Below are positions 8,157 through 17,267 of a stretch of DNA of 64,000 nucleotides, piece after piece; the stretch's first letter is position 1; each line of letters begins with the position of its first letter. This DNA is from JBBTCX01 sp964494205 (GTDB lineage Bacteria; Planctomycetota; Phycisphaerae; UBA1845). Where the stretch lies: the NCBI GenBank assembly GCA_964494205.1, contig CAZBRD010000018.1, positions 1 to 64,000 of the forward strand, written 5' to 3'. The notes under the pieces are model-generated. The model had not been told where the DNA came from, made no database searches, and was given only the letters and a program-made list of their open reading frames with translations. A program made the translations under genes and the position numbers.

Positions 8157-10157
8157 CTATGGGATCGGAAACGCAGTAGCCCAACCTGGCACAAGCATAA
8201 GCGGGTTCGAAAACGGCGGCAGTTCGGGTTGCTTCAACGCATCACACGCCTTCTCAGATCCGAACGCGCATGCATTCTGCATCATCGCCTGCGCTTTCTC
8301 CTCGATGTGCTTAAGCCCAACTCCCTTGTGATACATGTAGGCGATATACCAACAACTCTCGGCGTCGCCGTTTCTGCCTGCGTCAGCAAGTGCAGCTAAC
8401 AAGGGTCTAACATCATAAGGCGGGTCGATGCCGGAAAGACCGATTCGCGCCAGCCCTTTTACGGCGTACATGTTGTCCAAACCGGTTCGCTCAAAAAACT
8501 CGATGGCCCGTTCCTTGTTCAAAGACCGGCCATATCCGGTTTCATAAGCGAACCCGACGAGGAAGCAATTGCGCGCGGTCCCACCCGCGAGGCAATCCTT
8601 TTCAAGCAAATCAAGAGCCCGCGCCGCATCTTCGTCCGATCGCCGCTCGCGCAGGAAAAGAAACTGAATGGCCGTATTCACGCATCCGCTTTCGTCACCC
8701 AGCTCACATGCACGGGCGAAGTACTTCGCGGCACTAGCGTTACTCTGAGATACTTCGGGAATTGTTCCTTGAATTCGAATAAGCCCTAACTCGTTATAGG
8801 CTGCGCCAGAGTTGTTTGCTTCCGCTTGATTTCCAGCCACGGTCACCAACGCGCGACCCGCCTGATGCTTGCCATCCGCAAATGCCTTCTTCCAGAATGG
8901 GATGGAGTTTCCCGGGTGCGGCGCTTCCACAAAACCCGTGGCCAACATCGTCGAGAACAGCGCCGCCCAACATCCCATATGGACCAGATTCAACTTTCGT
9001 GGCTGGAGCGCTGCTTCCCAGATGCGATTCAACTTGCCGACGATTCCACCCCGCGTGAAGCGTTCAATCAGCGGAACGCTGAGGTTGAGGATCGGCACGA
9101 TCAGCAATTTGGAATAGAGAACAGGAGCGCTGAAGTAACTCAGGATATCGAAGAGGACGAACACGCCGGCCCCATATAACCCGCCGAAAATCAACCGCCC
9201 CGTATTGGTTCGCGGCGAGGTCGCCGGATCAGTCATCAGCAGATGAAGCCCAAGAAAAACCGCAGCCGAGATATTCACGCTGACGAAATAATAAACACCC
9301 GTGACTTTGGTGTAGATCAGACCGAGCACGCAGAGCATCCCGGCTGCTGCGAGCGTCATCAACGTGACCGAGAAGAAATACTGAACGACAAGACCAACCA
9401 GGAAGATCATAAGGAAAATGTGCGGCACTTGATCGATTGTCGTGGCAAGCTCCCGCGCCCAGCTGAGTTCGCGGGTCATGCCGGTCGCGATCAGCAGGAC
9501 GGAAAAAAGCGTCAATCCCAGCGCGGATGGGTTGAAAATGTGCACCTTGCGTCCCTCGCGCCGCCACCGGATGAACTCCTTGCCCAGCGCGCCACTCGAC
9601 ACCATCAGGAATTGCAGAAAGAACCAATCATCCCTGAACCACAGAAAGAAATTCGTGCTGAAAACGATCGGAAGCGGCCCAAAGCCAGGCCGCCAGCTTC
9701 GGCCTCGCGACCAAGACAACAGCGCATCGAACGTGTAGAGAAAAATAAGTTGCGAAAAAACCAACGGCAACTGCGCATAGATGTCGCGCCAATACCAGCC
9801 CCAATACAAGTAGATGCTGAACTGCACACCCGCCTGTACGTAGTGCGATTTGACGGGACTGACCAGCTCTATCTCCAGTGTACGGCCACGCCGCTTCGCC
9901 ACTTGCCACAAGATCAGTTGCCATACCAGCAACGCGCCCGCGACGCCCGCGAAAGTCCACGTGAGCCTGGAGTTTCCCTGCACCCGTGGCAACAGCAGGA
10001 ACGCCGCAAACAGCGTTGTTAGCGCGAGCGTTACACTTGGAAACCGTATCCACGGCGGTGTCGACGCAGTAGCGAGCGAATCAAATGGCGATGGCGAATG
10101 TTGGGATTCGATGTGTTTGGAATGAGAACTGGCGGGCGTTGGTGTTGACTGAGTCAT
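8157..10157 (-). CDS. RnfD/NqrB-like membrane domain fused to Sel1 repeats
   Basis: The first 390 residues form a polytopic membrane domain with HIFNPSALG (206-214) and TDPATSPRTNTGR (309-321). These match conserved loops of the NQR2/RnfD/RnfE family, where the second loop lies near the covalent flavin. Residues from about 440 to 666 are soluble and hold Sel1/TPR-like repeats (for example EAGYGRSL-type and GDESGCV-type turns). Other Rnf or Nqr subunits are not nearby, so it is unlikely to be a standard Rnf subunit. I used the ATG at 10157; a GTG at 10253 would add a 32-residue polar extension with no clear ribosome-binding site. The RnfD link is moderately sure and the exact function unknown. 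Confidence 0.75.
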   Translation of the reverse strand: MTQSTPTPASSHSKHIESQHSPSPFDSLATASTPPWIRFPSVTLALTTLFAAFLLLPRVQGNSRLTWTFAGVAGALLVWQLILWQVAKRRGRTLEIELVSPVKSHYVQAGVQFSIYLYWGWYWRDIYAQLPLVFSQLIFLYTFDALLSWSRGRSWRPGFGPLPIVFSTNFFLWFRDDWFFLQFLMVSSGALGKEFIRWRREGRKVHIFNPSALGLTLFSVLLIATGMTRELSWARELATTIDQVPHIFLMIFLVGLVVQYFFSVTLMTLAAAGMLCVLGLIYTKVTGVYYFVSVNISAAVFLGLHLLMTDPATSPRTNTGRLIFGGLYGAGVFVLFDILSYFSAPVLYSKLLIVPILNLSVPLIERFTRGGIVGKLNRIWEAALQPRKLNLVHMGCWAALFSTMLATGFVEAPHPGNSIPFWKKAFADGKHQAGRALVTVAGNQAEANNSGAAYNELGLIRIQGTIPEVSQSNASAAKYFARACELGDESGCVNTAIQFLFLRERRSDEDAARALDLLEKDCLAGGTARNCFLVGFAYETGYGRSLNKERAIEFFERTGLDNMYAVKGLARIGLSGIDPPYDVRPLLAALADAGRNGDAESCWYIAYMYHKGVGLKHIEEKAQAMMQNACAFGSEKACDALKQPELPPFSNPLMLVPGWATAFPIP

Positions 10158-10287
10158 AGAACTTCTTTTGCGTTTTCCGTTCAATCGGTTGAAGTTTTCG
10201 ACGCCCACGATCGTCTGCCCAATGTGCAATCTGCGCCGGTTGGGATGAGGCACTCAAGTTCATTGGTACCTGAATCTCCTCATTCGA

Positions 10288-13188
10288 TCATTCGCCCAGC
10301 AACGATTTCGCTGACGATGCAGGATCGATGGCGACAGCCTTCTTCGCAAATTCCCGAGCTTCGGTCAACTGACCTAACTTATTCGCCGCCGCCGCCGCTT
10401 TTTCGAAACCGCCCGCCTTGTTTGGCTCCAGCGCGGTCACCATCTTGTATTCGCGAAGTGCGTTGGCTGTGTCGTTGACTTGCATGCTCGTGTCGCCAAG
10501 TAAACCATGCAACTCCGCACTCAGCGGGGCAATGTAGATCGCCTGCCGAAACCAATGTTGTGCATCTCGCAGCTTGCCTTGTTTGCGATAAATCTTCGCG
10601 ATCTTGGCTGCCACGTCCGCGTCGCGCTCCTCCATCCGCGCCAGTTCTAACAACTGCAACAACGCTTTTTCGTCCTCGCCTTTTTCGAGATAGATGCCCG
10701 CCAGCCCGCGCCAACTCAGCGGGTCTATCGGCCAGATTCGTTGCAGACGACTCAACGAGTCTGTCGCCCGATCCCACTCCTCGCGGCGCAACGCGATTTC
10801 GCCCATCAACTTCGCACCCATTGGGTTATCAGGGGCAACTTCCTGCAGCGTTGTGAGATACTTGACGGCCTCTTCTTCGTACTTCTTTTTGTCGGAAGGT
10901 ATGCCTTCTTCCTCCGCAAAGTGTGCCAGTGTCGTCGCGACGATCTCCAGACCGTTTGGTTCCTTGGGGTCGATGTCCAGCGCCTTTCTCGCAGCCGTCA
11001 GCGCCTCATTGGGATCGCCATCATCAAACTGCGCTCGCGCATACCTCCCCAACAGCTTCGCATCATCCGGGTGCGCTTCCACTTCCTTGGCCAGCGCCTC
11101 AATGTCCTCCGGCGGCGTGAGGTTGAGCTTCCACGATTGAGCCTGGTTCTTGGCCCACACCTTGAAGTCTCTATCAAAATCCGCCAGTTCGATTTTCAAC
11201 ACCTCTTGGAAAACCTGCGCCTGCGTTTCGCCCTCACGATAGCGCGCCAACATGCGATTGATGATGTCATACCCGAATCGTTCGACAATGTACTCGCACA
11301 TCCATTCGCTTTGCGCGTAGGCCATCGTGCGGTCAGTCGCCTTTCGCGGCCGCATGAAACCCCAATCGATTGACTCCAGCCCGAAAAGCTCGTCGCGACG
11401 GATCGCGTCCGCCAGCAGTTGCACCCAATCGAAACTCCGCGGCGCATCTTCCTGATAGACCGCCAGACCTTCGGTGAACCAGTGCGGTATTCGATTGTTC
11501 GTGGCTGCGAGCGTGACCGTGTGCGTGAACTCGTGCTTGAGCACGCGCGCGATGTTGTACGTGCCCATCAGATCGCCCGCGCCGCGCGGCGAAGCCAACG
11601 CGATCACTCGACCCGAACAAGCGCCCACAGTTGGAATCCATGGCCGCCCCGCGATACGCACCGAAAAGCCTTTGTGCGAAGGGAAAATCTCGATGATGGT
11701 CTTCTCAGTGAGCGGTGAATCGTAATCTTCCGTGACCGGCTTGTAGATGTCTTCGAGATAGCCCGCGATGTACTCACCAAGGCCCGGATCAGACGACTCG
11801 TCATATCGAATGATGAAGTTCTTCGACTCGAACTTCGCGAACTTCTTCAACATGTCGAGCAAATCGAGAGTGAACTTCGTGCGTTCGTTGAACGGATCCA
11901 GCGACCAGGCTGCATCGAGCGCCGATTGCGCACGATCCTCCAAACCCCATTGCATGTACATCATGCCCAACTCTGCATGAGCATTCGCATCGGTCGGCTC
12001 AAGCTCGATCGCCTTGCGATAGGCTGCCTCAGACATGGAGTACTGTCGAATGCCACCCAGCGCGTCGCCGAGCGTGCGATAAAACTTCGCGCATCGTGGG
12101 TTGATCGCCCGCACCCGTGCTTCTATGGCATCAACCGAAGGCTGGTCGAATCGACACGCACTCGCCGCCGCCCGAATCGAAAGGGCGGTGATGTCGTTCG
12201 CATTCATAGCGATGGCTTTGTCCGCCGTCTCTATCGATTGCTGATAGCGACGCTCGACGATGAACTTAGCCGCCAGAAGGTGCAGCGCGGGTGCGTACTT
12301 CGGATTGATTTCCAGCGCCTTCTCGACTTTCTTGTCGACGCCCTCAAAGTCCCAGTTTTCCAGCGATATCTCACCAAGCCCCACATACGCAGCCGCAAGT
12401 TTCGAATTGATTTTCAACGCAGCCTGATAATCCGAAATGCTGCCGTCGTCTTCGTCATTGTTGTATTTCTCGCGAAGCAAATCGCCCGCGACGAGTCGCG
12501 CCGGCCAATAACTGCGGTCGAGGCGACCATACGCCGTTTGAAGCATGTCGTTCAGCACGTGCTTGGTGCGTGAGACCAGATTGGTTTTGGTCAATGTACT
12601 GTATCGCAGAAAGCCTTGAGCGATGTTTGTGACCCATTCTGCGTCTCGCGGAAGCTCTTTGCGTTCGACCATCTGCTTGTCGAACCACGCATACGCCTGA
12701 ATCGCTTCGTCCCGGCGGCCAAGCTCTTCCAGCATGTTCGCGAGCAGCAATCGTGCGCCGGTGTGCGCTTTGCTGACTTCAATCGCCGCCCGCGCATGTT
12801 TCAGAACGTCGTCATAGTTTCCTTGAACGCGGTGGAGTTCAGCCATCAGCACGTGCCAATCGGCGCTCTGCTCAGCATTTAGTGATTTCAATTCGCTGAA
12901 AGCATCTTCGTATTCACCGACCATGATGCGACATCGAGCAAGGCCGAGCGAGGCGTCGATCCTGGTGGTTTCGTTAGCTGCTAATTCCGTGTAAGCCTTC
13001 TTCGCCTTGTCGTAGTCGCCGGACAACCAGGCTTCTTTGGCATCCGACATTGTCGCCGCTGCAGTCTCAGGTGCGGTCACCGTCGTAGTCGGCGCTTCCT
13101 CTTGACTAAAGCCAATCGCAGTCAAACCAACGGACCACGCGACAAGGATTGAAAACACCTTTCGATTCTCGCTAAGAATCTGTAACAA
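10288..13188 (-). CDS. exported TPR protein with gluzincin-type protease module
   Basis: The 966-residue protein starts with a signal peptide (hydrophobic SILVAWSVGLTAIGFS). Many TPR units follow, then a peptidase_MA-like domain with HEFTH at 552-556 and a second Glu in HWFTEGLAVYQ at about 573 (the two zinc-ligand motifs of gluzincins), then more TPRs to the C-terminus. It should be a zinc protease, or a scaffold derived from one, outside the cytoplasm. The longer frame to 13341 is rejected because it translates a dispersed intergenic repeat. A TTG at 13188 directly after GAGGGAG, or a GTG at 13158, is the likely start. It lies 130 bases upstream of the RnfD-like gene on the same strand. Confidence 0.85.
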   Translation of the reverse strand: MLQILSENRKVFSILVAWSVGLTAIGFSQEEAPTTTVTAPETAAATMSDAKEAWLSGDYDKAKKAYTELAANETTRIDASLGLARCRIMVGEYEDAFSELKSLNAEQSADWHVLMAELHRVQGNYDDVLKHARAAIEVSKAHTGARLLLANMLEELGRRDEAIQAYAWFDKQMVERKELPRDAEWVTNIAQGFLRYSTLTKTNLVSRTKHVLNDMLQTAYGRLDRSYWPARLVAGDLLREKYNNDEDDGSISDYQAALKINSKLAAAYVGLGEISLENWDFEGVDKKVEKALEINPKYAPALHLLAAKFIVERRYQQSIETADKAIAMNANDITALSIRAAASACRFDQPSVDAIEARVRAINPRCAKFYRTLGDALGGIRQYSMSEAAYRKAIELEPTDANAHAELGMMYMQWGLEDRAQSALDAAWSLDPFNERTKFTLDLLDMLKKFAKFESKNFIIRYDESSDPGLGEYIAGYLEDIYKPVTEDYDSPLTEKTIIEIFPSHKGFSVRIAGRPWIPTVGACSGRVIALASPRGAGDLMGTYNIARVLKHEFTHTVTLAATNNRIPHWFTEGLAVYQEDAPRSFDWVQLLADAIRRDELFGLESIDWGFMRPRKATDRTMAYAQSEWMCEYIVERFGYDIINRMLARYREGETQAQVFQEVLKIELADFDRDFKVWAKNQAQSWKLNLTPPEDIEALAKEVEAHPDDAKLLGRYARAQFDDGDPNEALTAARKALDIDPKEPNGLEIVATTLAHFAEEEGIPSDKKKYEEEAVKYLTTLQEVAPDNPMGAKLMGEIALRREEWDRATDSLSRLQRIWPIDPLSWRGLAGIYLEKGEDEKALLQLLELARMEERDADVAAKIAKIYRKQGKLRDAQHWFRQAIYIAPLSAELHGLLGDTSMQVNDTANALREYKMVTALEPNKAGGFEKAAAAANKLGQLTEAREFAKKAVAIDPASSAKSLLGE

Positions 13189-13191
13189 TTG

Positions 13192-13234
13192 CTCCCTCTC
13201 CCTCTTAGGGAGAGGGTTGGGGTGAGGGTCTCTT
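13192..13234 (-). repeat. CCCTCTCCCT palindromic repeat, copy a
   Basis: The core is a perfect 10-bp inverted repeat (CCCTCTCCCT, CTT loop, AGGGAGAGGG) followed by a GGTGAGGGTCT tail. This copy ends about three bases before the likely TTG start of the TPR-protease gene, so on its mRNA the 3' arm supplies GAGGGAG as a ribosome-binding site and the 5' arm could pair with it. Related copies lie at 42450, 48374 and 52360, all in the same orientation. The rest of 13189-13492 shows no gene. Confidence 0.85.
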
Positions 13235-13492
13235 TGGCAACGGTACCCAGTCTTGTTACAGGCTCTAAATATGATCATGATTATCTCAACACATCTGGAG
13301 GTAACCGCATCGCGGCCAGATTGCTCTCCCAATAGTGGCAATCAATCATAGGTTGATATCGGGAAAAGGGCGACGTTTGTCGATGGAATCGGCGCGGCAA
13401 GTCGGTAACATGACGAAGCGTTGCAACCCATGACAGAATTGTTCGGTTTCAGGGTTGAGAATGGCACGACAGACCGTCGCTCGGAGGAAGGC

Positions 13493-13849
13493 ATGAACGA
13501 CTCAACGACCACGCTGGAAGCACTCAAGAAACTCATGGCCGATTTCGTCACCGAGCGTGAATGGGAACCGTTCCACGATCCCAAGAACCTCTCAACGTCA
13601 ATCGCGATCGAGGCGGCCGAGTTGATGGAACATTTCCAGTGGCTTCGATCGGATCAACTGGCGTCAATCAAATCCGATGAAAAAGCGATGCGCGACATCG
13701 GCGAGGAAGTGGCTGATATTTTCGCTTACTTGTTGTCATTCGCGACGCGAATGGGCATTGACCTGTCATCGACTCTGGAAAACAAGATGAAGAAAAACGC
13801 GATCAAATACCCGGCTGCTGATTATCGAGGAAGATTCCGAAAGAACTAG
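13493..13849 (+). CDS. MazG-like nucleotide pyrophosphohydrolase
   Basis: This is a 118-residue all-alpha NTP pyrophosphatase of the MazG-like/RS21-C6 group, which hydrolyses non-canonical or excess (d)NTPs to the monophosphate. The two acidic metal-binding helices are visible as EAAELMEHFQW and EEVADIFAYLLSF, giving the ExxE and ExxD pattern. The start at 13493 is set by GGAGG six bases upstream; the longer frame from 13421 has no such signal. It stands alone between divergently and convergently placed genes, so nothing in the context narrows its substrate. Confidence 0.88.
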   Translation: MNDSTTTLEALKKLMADFVTEREWEPFHDPKNLSTSIAIEAAELMEHFQWLRSDQLASIKSDEKAMRDIGEEVADIFAYLLSFATRMGIDLSSTLENKMKKNAIKYPAADYRGRFRKN

Positions 13850-13918
13850 CTTCTATTCATCATTCGCTATTCTTAATTCGCCATTCGTACTTCGTGTCTT
13901 TGTGTCTTTGTGGTTCGT

Positions 13919-14542
13919 CTACGGTTCCACAATCGCCTCATCGCGAAGTCGATTCACGATCGCGAGCCATTGGGCCGTGACCTCGCTTAGGTCATAGATC
14001 AGAAGATCAGCCAGCAGGATCATGTCGCGCGATTCGAGCGCTTCCTTCACCTGAGTCAGAATGTCGCGTGGTTTGCCAAGCACGACTTCCAGCGGTTCAT
14101 CCTGAATCGTCATAGAGTCCGTCTTCAGTGCGAGTAGCTGAAAGGACTTCGCCACCGCTTCATGAATCTGCTGCCATACAGCAAGGCACTCGCCCAGCGC
14201 CTCGATGCCCTCCGCGGTTTTTCCTTGGCTGAGGAGCTCGCCGGCTTCGCGACACGCGCGGTCGGTTTGTTCGAGCGAGGCATGTGCCTCTTTCATCGCT
14301 TCAGCGACCAGACTGCCCTTGGTGCTGGTGAACAGCTCAAGTCGTTCGAACGAATCTGCCGGCTTTCGCAGAACATCTTCCATGTCGTCGGCGAGGATTT
14401 CCTGCCCATCGCAAGTAACCCGAACCACGAATCGATGGCCGTCGCAAATGTCTGTCTGCACATAACGAAGTGCTTCGTCGAGACTTTTTCCTTCGGTGAA
14501 ATCCGGGTCGGTGGCTTTGTCGTCTATGAAGAGGTCCATCAT
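13919..14542 (-). CDS. conserved hypothetical helical protein
   Basis: The 207-residue product is soluble. It begins with an acidic beta-rich segment of about 70 residues (LFIDDK...VVRVTCDGQEI), followed by long amphipathic helices from about 75 to 205. No catalytic motif or known family is recognised. AGGAAAC precedes the ATG. It shares strand with the PIG-L deacetylase, but 138 bases and a palindromic repeat separate them, so an operon is possible but unproven. The 13850-13918 spacer holds A/T-rich low-complexity sequence (CTTTGTGTCTTTGTGG) typical of this genome's intergenic filler. Confidence 0.7.
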   Translation of the reverse strand: MMDLFIDDKATDPDFTEGKSLDEALRYVQTDICDGHRFVVRVTCDGQEILADDMEDVLRKPADSFERLELFTSTKGSLVAEAMKEAHASLEQTDRACREAGELLSQGKTAEGIEALGECLAVWQQIHEAVAKSFQLLALKTDSMTIQDEPLEVVLGKPRDILTQVKEALESRDMILLADLLIYDLSEVTAQWLAIVNRLRDEAIVEP

Positions 14543-14642
14543 TGTTTCCTGCAGATATGCCTGTATTCCCGATTACTACACGTCTCTGATGATTACCCCT
14601 CACATAGCTCAATGAGTTGCTTTCGCCTTATCGACATTCCAT

Positions 14643-14665
14643 GTAGGGCGGGTTTCACCCGCCGC
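14643..14665. repeat. GTAGGGCGGGT palindrome, copy 1
   Basis: A perfect 7-bp inverted repeat, GGCGGGT with ACCCGCC around a TTC loop, is preceded by GTAG and followed by GC. Near-identical units occur at 50968-50990 and 51038-51060. It lies between the PIG-L gene and the helical hypothetical gene. Confidence 0.8.
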
Positions 14666-14680
14666 AAAGAATTGTTGAGT

Positions 14681-15436
14681 TCACGTGCCCGGAACCGTCT
14701 TGAACGGCGGTGGAATCTTCCACTCGCCCAACAGAGAAACCATATCGTTGACGCCCAGCAATCGCGGCAGGGCATACAACTCACCAAATTTCACGCCGAT
14801 GCTTGCGCCCTCCATGCCGCAGAGCGAACGAACATAATGTTCGACGTTGGCATATCGCTCTGCGTCGAACTGTGATTCGTACACCTTGATCGCCGCCAAC
14901 TTCTGCTCCATCGTGTCGCTGATATCGACCACAAACCGCGAGTGATAATGCGTGATCTCGGCTGCAATACCAACCGGCCTATAAACCAGATGATCGATGC
15001 GAAACGGTTCGGTGTTGCCGAAGCGTTCGTTCCACTTGGTCAACTGCGAATAAAACCGCGATGCCTCTGCAATAAGCTGACCCTGATAGTGATCTGGCGA
15101 CGCAGCCGGCGTGCGACCTGCCATCGTCACCACAATCTTCGGCCTATATTTTCGGAGGGCGGTGGCTACGACGTAGCGCGCCTCCGGGCCGTCCATGAGC
15201 GTTCGATTAGTGAGTCCAAGAACTTCGTGAACCTGAACGCCAAGAATCTCCGCCGCACGTTTCATCTCCTTGAAGCGCGTTTCACGAGTGCCGCGCGGGG
15301 TCGGTTCGCCGTCGGTCATGTGCAGCATACCGACGCGGTATCCGAGTTTGACCAGTTTCGCGATCGTGCCACCCATACCGATTTCGAGGTCGTCCGGGTG
15401 GGGGGCGGTAAAGACGATATCAAGCTGATTGCTCAT
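14681..15436 (-). CDS. PIG-L family deacetylase (BshB-like)
   Basis: This is a zinc-dependent N-acetylglucosaminyl deacetylase of the LmbE/PIG-L family, 251 residues and cytoplasmic. The zinc motif APHPDDLEIGMGGT is at 11-24 and the second metal-site motif SPDH is near 113. Closest functional relatives include BshB1, which deacetylates GlcNAc-malate in bacillithiol synthesis. Other bacillithiol genes are not in the window, so the substrate may differ. CAGGTAAA before the ATG supports the start. Confidence 0.9.
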   Translation of the reverse strand: MSNQLDIVFTAPHPDDLEIGMGGTIAKLVKLGYRVGMLHMTDGEPTPRGTRETRFKEMKRAAEILGVQVHEVLGLTNRTLMDGPEARYVVATALRKYRPKIVVTMAGRTPAASPDHYQGQLIAEASRFYSQLTKWNERFGNTEPFRIDHLVYRPVGIAAEITHYHSRFVVDISDTMEQKLAAIKVYESQFDAERYANVEHYVRSLCGMEGASIGVKFGELYALPRLLGVNDMVSLLGEWKIPPPFKTVPGT

Positions 15437-15574
15437 AGGTTTACCTGCTGAAAGAACAAGGGTTGCGCTCTTTCGTGTTCAGATCATAGGACGGTCGCTG
15501 CAGGCGGGCAACCGCAATCATGTTTGCGATTTGTCACTGGTTTTGTAAACGGTTTGCGAGTAGAAAATCCAATT

Positions 15575-16063
15575 ATGGCCGGCGTCGAGTTCACGGAAAA
15601 CCAGCGCGAGGAAATCGCGCAATATATCGAACGCCACTGGTTCAGCCGCGCGGTCATGAGCCGTGGGCGACTGATCTATCCACATCAGGAGCGCGGGCTG
15701 ATCGAACGTCGCGACGAGAAGATCATCGGCTTGCTCACGTTTCGCACCGACGCTGAAGGAATGGAGTTGCTGACGCTCAATTCCGATTTGGAAGGACAAG
15801 GCATCGGCACACAGCTGATGCTCGCTGTGATCGACATCGCGCGTCGCGAATCACTCAGTCGCATCTGGCTTACGACTACCAACGACAACCTTCGCGTGGT
15901 CAGCTTCAATCAGCGGCTCGGGTTCCGCATGATCGAGATTCACCTCAACGCGGTGGAGGAAGCCCGCAACACGAAACCGCAGATTCCGCTGTACGGCGAG
16001 CGCGGGATTCGTGTGCAGGATGAGATCGTGATGGAATTGCGATTGAAGCCGTATCTCGATTGA
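15575..16063 (+). CDS. GNAT-family N-acetyltransferase
   Basis: The 162-residue single-domain acetyltransferase has the acetyl-CoA binding motif A region (LNSDLEGQGIGTQLMLAV) with the Q/RxxGxG/A signature as EGQGIG, and the C-terminal strand pattern NQRLGFRMIE. The acceptor is unknown. I placed the start at the ATG at 15575; an in-frame ATG at 15524 would add 17 residues without homology-like character, and neither has a strong ribosome-binding site. It is transcribed away from the PIG-L gene and towards the deacetylase. Confidence 0.85.
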   Translation: MAGVEFTENQREEIAQYIERHWFSRAVMSRGRLIYPHQERGLIERRDEKIIGLLTFRTDAEGMELLTLNSDLEGQGIGTQLMLAVIDIARRESLSRIWLTTTNDNLRVVSFNQRLGFRMIEIHLNAVEEARNTKPQIPLYGERGIRVQDEIVMELRLKPYLD

Positions 16064-16078
16064 AGACTCAGAAGAAAC

Positions 16079-16100
16079 ACCAAGGCACCAAGACACCAAG
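16079..16100. repeat. short CACCAAG tandem repeat
   Basis: Three near-tandem units of the type CACCAAGG/ACACCAAG lie between the GNAT gene and the end of the deacetylase gene. The same sequence style (CAAAGACACCAAGGCGCAAAG) recurs at 17576-17700 and 19495-19518. Confidence 0.6.
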
Positions 16101-17078
16101 TTAGGATACGGGTTCTTGGTGGCGCGAGATCGAATGTCCCGCGCAGACCGATTCGAGATGGACTTCGCGAGCGACAAGATCGATGGAGTCAACCACGGCC
16201 AAGCCGCTGCTTGACCGTGCCACCCACCCGTCGGGCAGCATATCAACCAGCGGTACACTTCCATACGTTTCAAGTAAACGCGAGAGTTTGTTCTTCATGC
16301 TTCGCTGGCCTGCGTAGTGGCGGAAGCGTGTAGTCAGAGGAACATTTATGCGCGGCTGATCGGGGTCGAATTCCCACGGGTGGACGTTAATTACAACGGG
16401 AATTCCGCGACGAAGGTTCTGGTTGATTGCCCATCGAGTGACACTGTATGGCACCAAACGCAGGTAAGCACCTGTGGCCGCGGGGAAGCGGCGCGGGCCG
16501 AGTTTGAGCGTCGGGAGCGGGAATTCGTAGATCGCCGGGTGAATGTAATGCGGCGTCGTGTTGGCTGTCGGGTCGCCGTAGTTGCGATGCAGTGCGGCGG
16601 CTGGGTAAATGCTGGAGTCGTACACGTAGCCGACTTCTGCGAGCGTCTCGAAGTAGACAGTCATTTGCGATGTCAACGAGTAACTCGGAGCGCGGTAGCC
16701 GAGCACTTCGCAGCCAATCAAATCTTCGAGGACGTTTTTTGAGGTCGCGATGTCGTCGCGGAATTCGGCAATCGATTGCTCGTCCGCTCGCCGGTGGTCC
16801 TGACCGTGGCTGGCGATTTCGTGGCCTGCGACTGCGATTCGCTTCACGATGTCGGGTCGCGACTTGGCTACGTAGCCCAATACGAAAAACGTCGCCCGCG
16901 CTTGTCGGCGGTAGAGTTGTTCGAGAATCAGGTTGATTGGAGCATCGACGCGAGAGGGAATGGTCGGCCAGTCGGTGCGCGGGACTTGCAGCGCGTGGGC
17001 GTGGAACCATTCCTCGACGTCGATGGTTAAGGCGACGAATGGCCATGGTGGTGTTACGCTCGTTTGCGCCGAAGCCAT
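16101..17078 (-). CDS. polysaccharide deacetylase, XrtA-associated type (DUF3473)
   Basis: The 325-residue NodB-fold deacetylase opens with LTIDVEEWFHA, the signature of the group linked to exosortase A exopolysaccharide loci. The catalytic DVEE, the zinc-binding HGQDH and the later RAPSYSLT and NVHPWEFD segments are present, so it should remove acetyl groups from a polysaccharide. The start at 17078 has GGAAGGA seven bases upstream, better than the ATG at 17102. No exosortase or PEP-CTERM protein is in the window. The last 40 or so residues are odd: bases 16192-16225 are a copy of an intergenic dispersed repeat, so the tail is probably not part of the ancestral domain. Confidence 0.88.
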   Translation of the reverse strand: MASAQTSVTPPWPFVALTIDVEEWFHAHALQVPRTDWPTIPSRVDAPINLILEQLYRRQARATFFVLGYVAKSRPDIVKRIAVAGHEIASHGQDHRRADEQSIAEFRDDIATSKNVLEDLIGCEVLGYRAPSYSLTSQMTVYFETLAEVGYVYDSSIYPAAALHRNYGDPTANTTPHYIHPAIYEFPLPTLKLGPRRFPAATGAYLRLVPYSVTRWAINQNLRRGIPVVINVHPWEFDPDQPRINVPLTTRFRHYAGQRSMKNKLSRLLETYGSVPLVDMLPDGWVARSSSGLAVVDSIDLVAREVHLESVCAGHSISRHQEPVS

Positions 17079-17164
17079 CGATTGTCCTTCCCAGCTTGCC
17101 ATTACTGTTGATTATCGGCATCTGGCCGGGTCGACTTTTAAAGTGACCGTTGGCCGGTTCAAGC

Positions 17165-17231
17165 GATGGTTCCAAATGGCTAAATGGCTAGGCGGTGAAA
17201 AAAACCATTAAGTAGTGACACGGGGTGGCAC
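17165..17231 (-). repeat. 68-bp dispersed repeat, copy 1
   Basis: This segment reappears in reverse orientation at 52583-52651 with high identity, including GTGTCACTACTTA, a run of seven T and TAGCCATTTGGAACCA. It is intergenic, just upstream of the deacetylase gene. Its origin is unknown. Confidence 0.8.
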
Positions 17232-17267
17232 CTGCATGCGAATTACAAATTGCGAATGGCGAATTAC

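Noticed and set aside
9243..10022. 259-residue plus-strand open frame
   Set aside because: Its charged, low-hydrophobic composition is that of an antisense shadow of the RnfD-like membrane gene.
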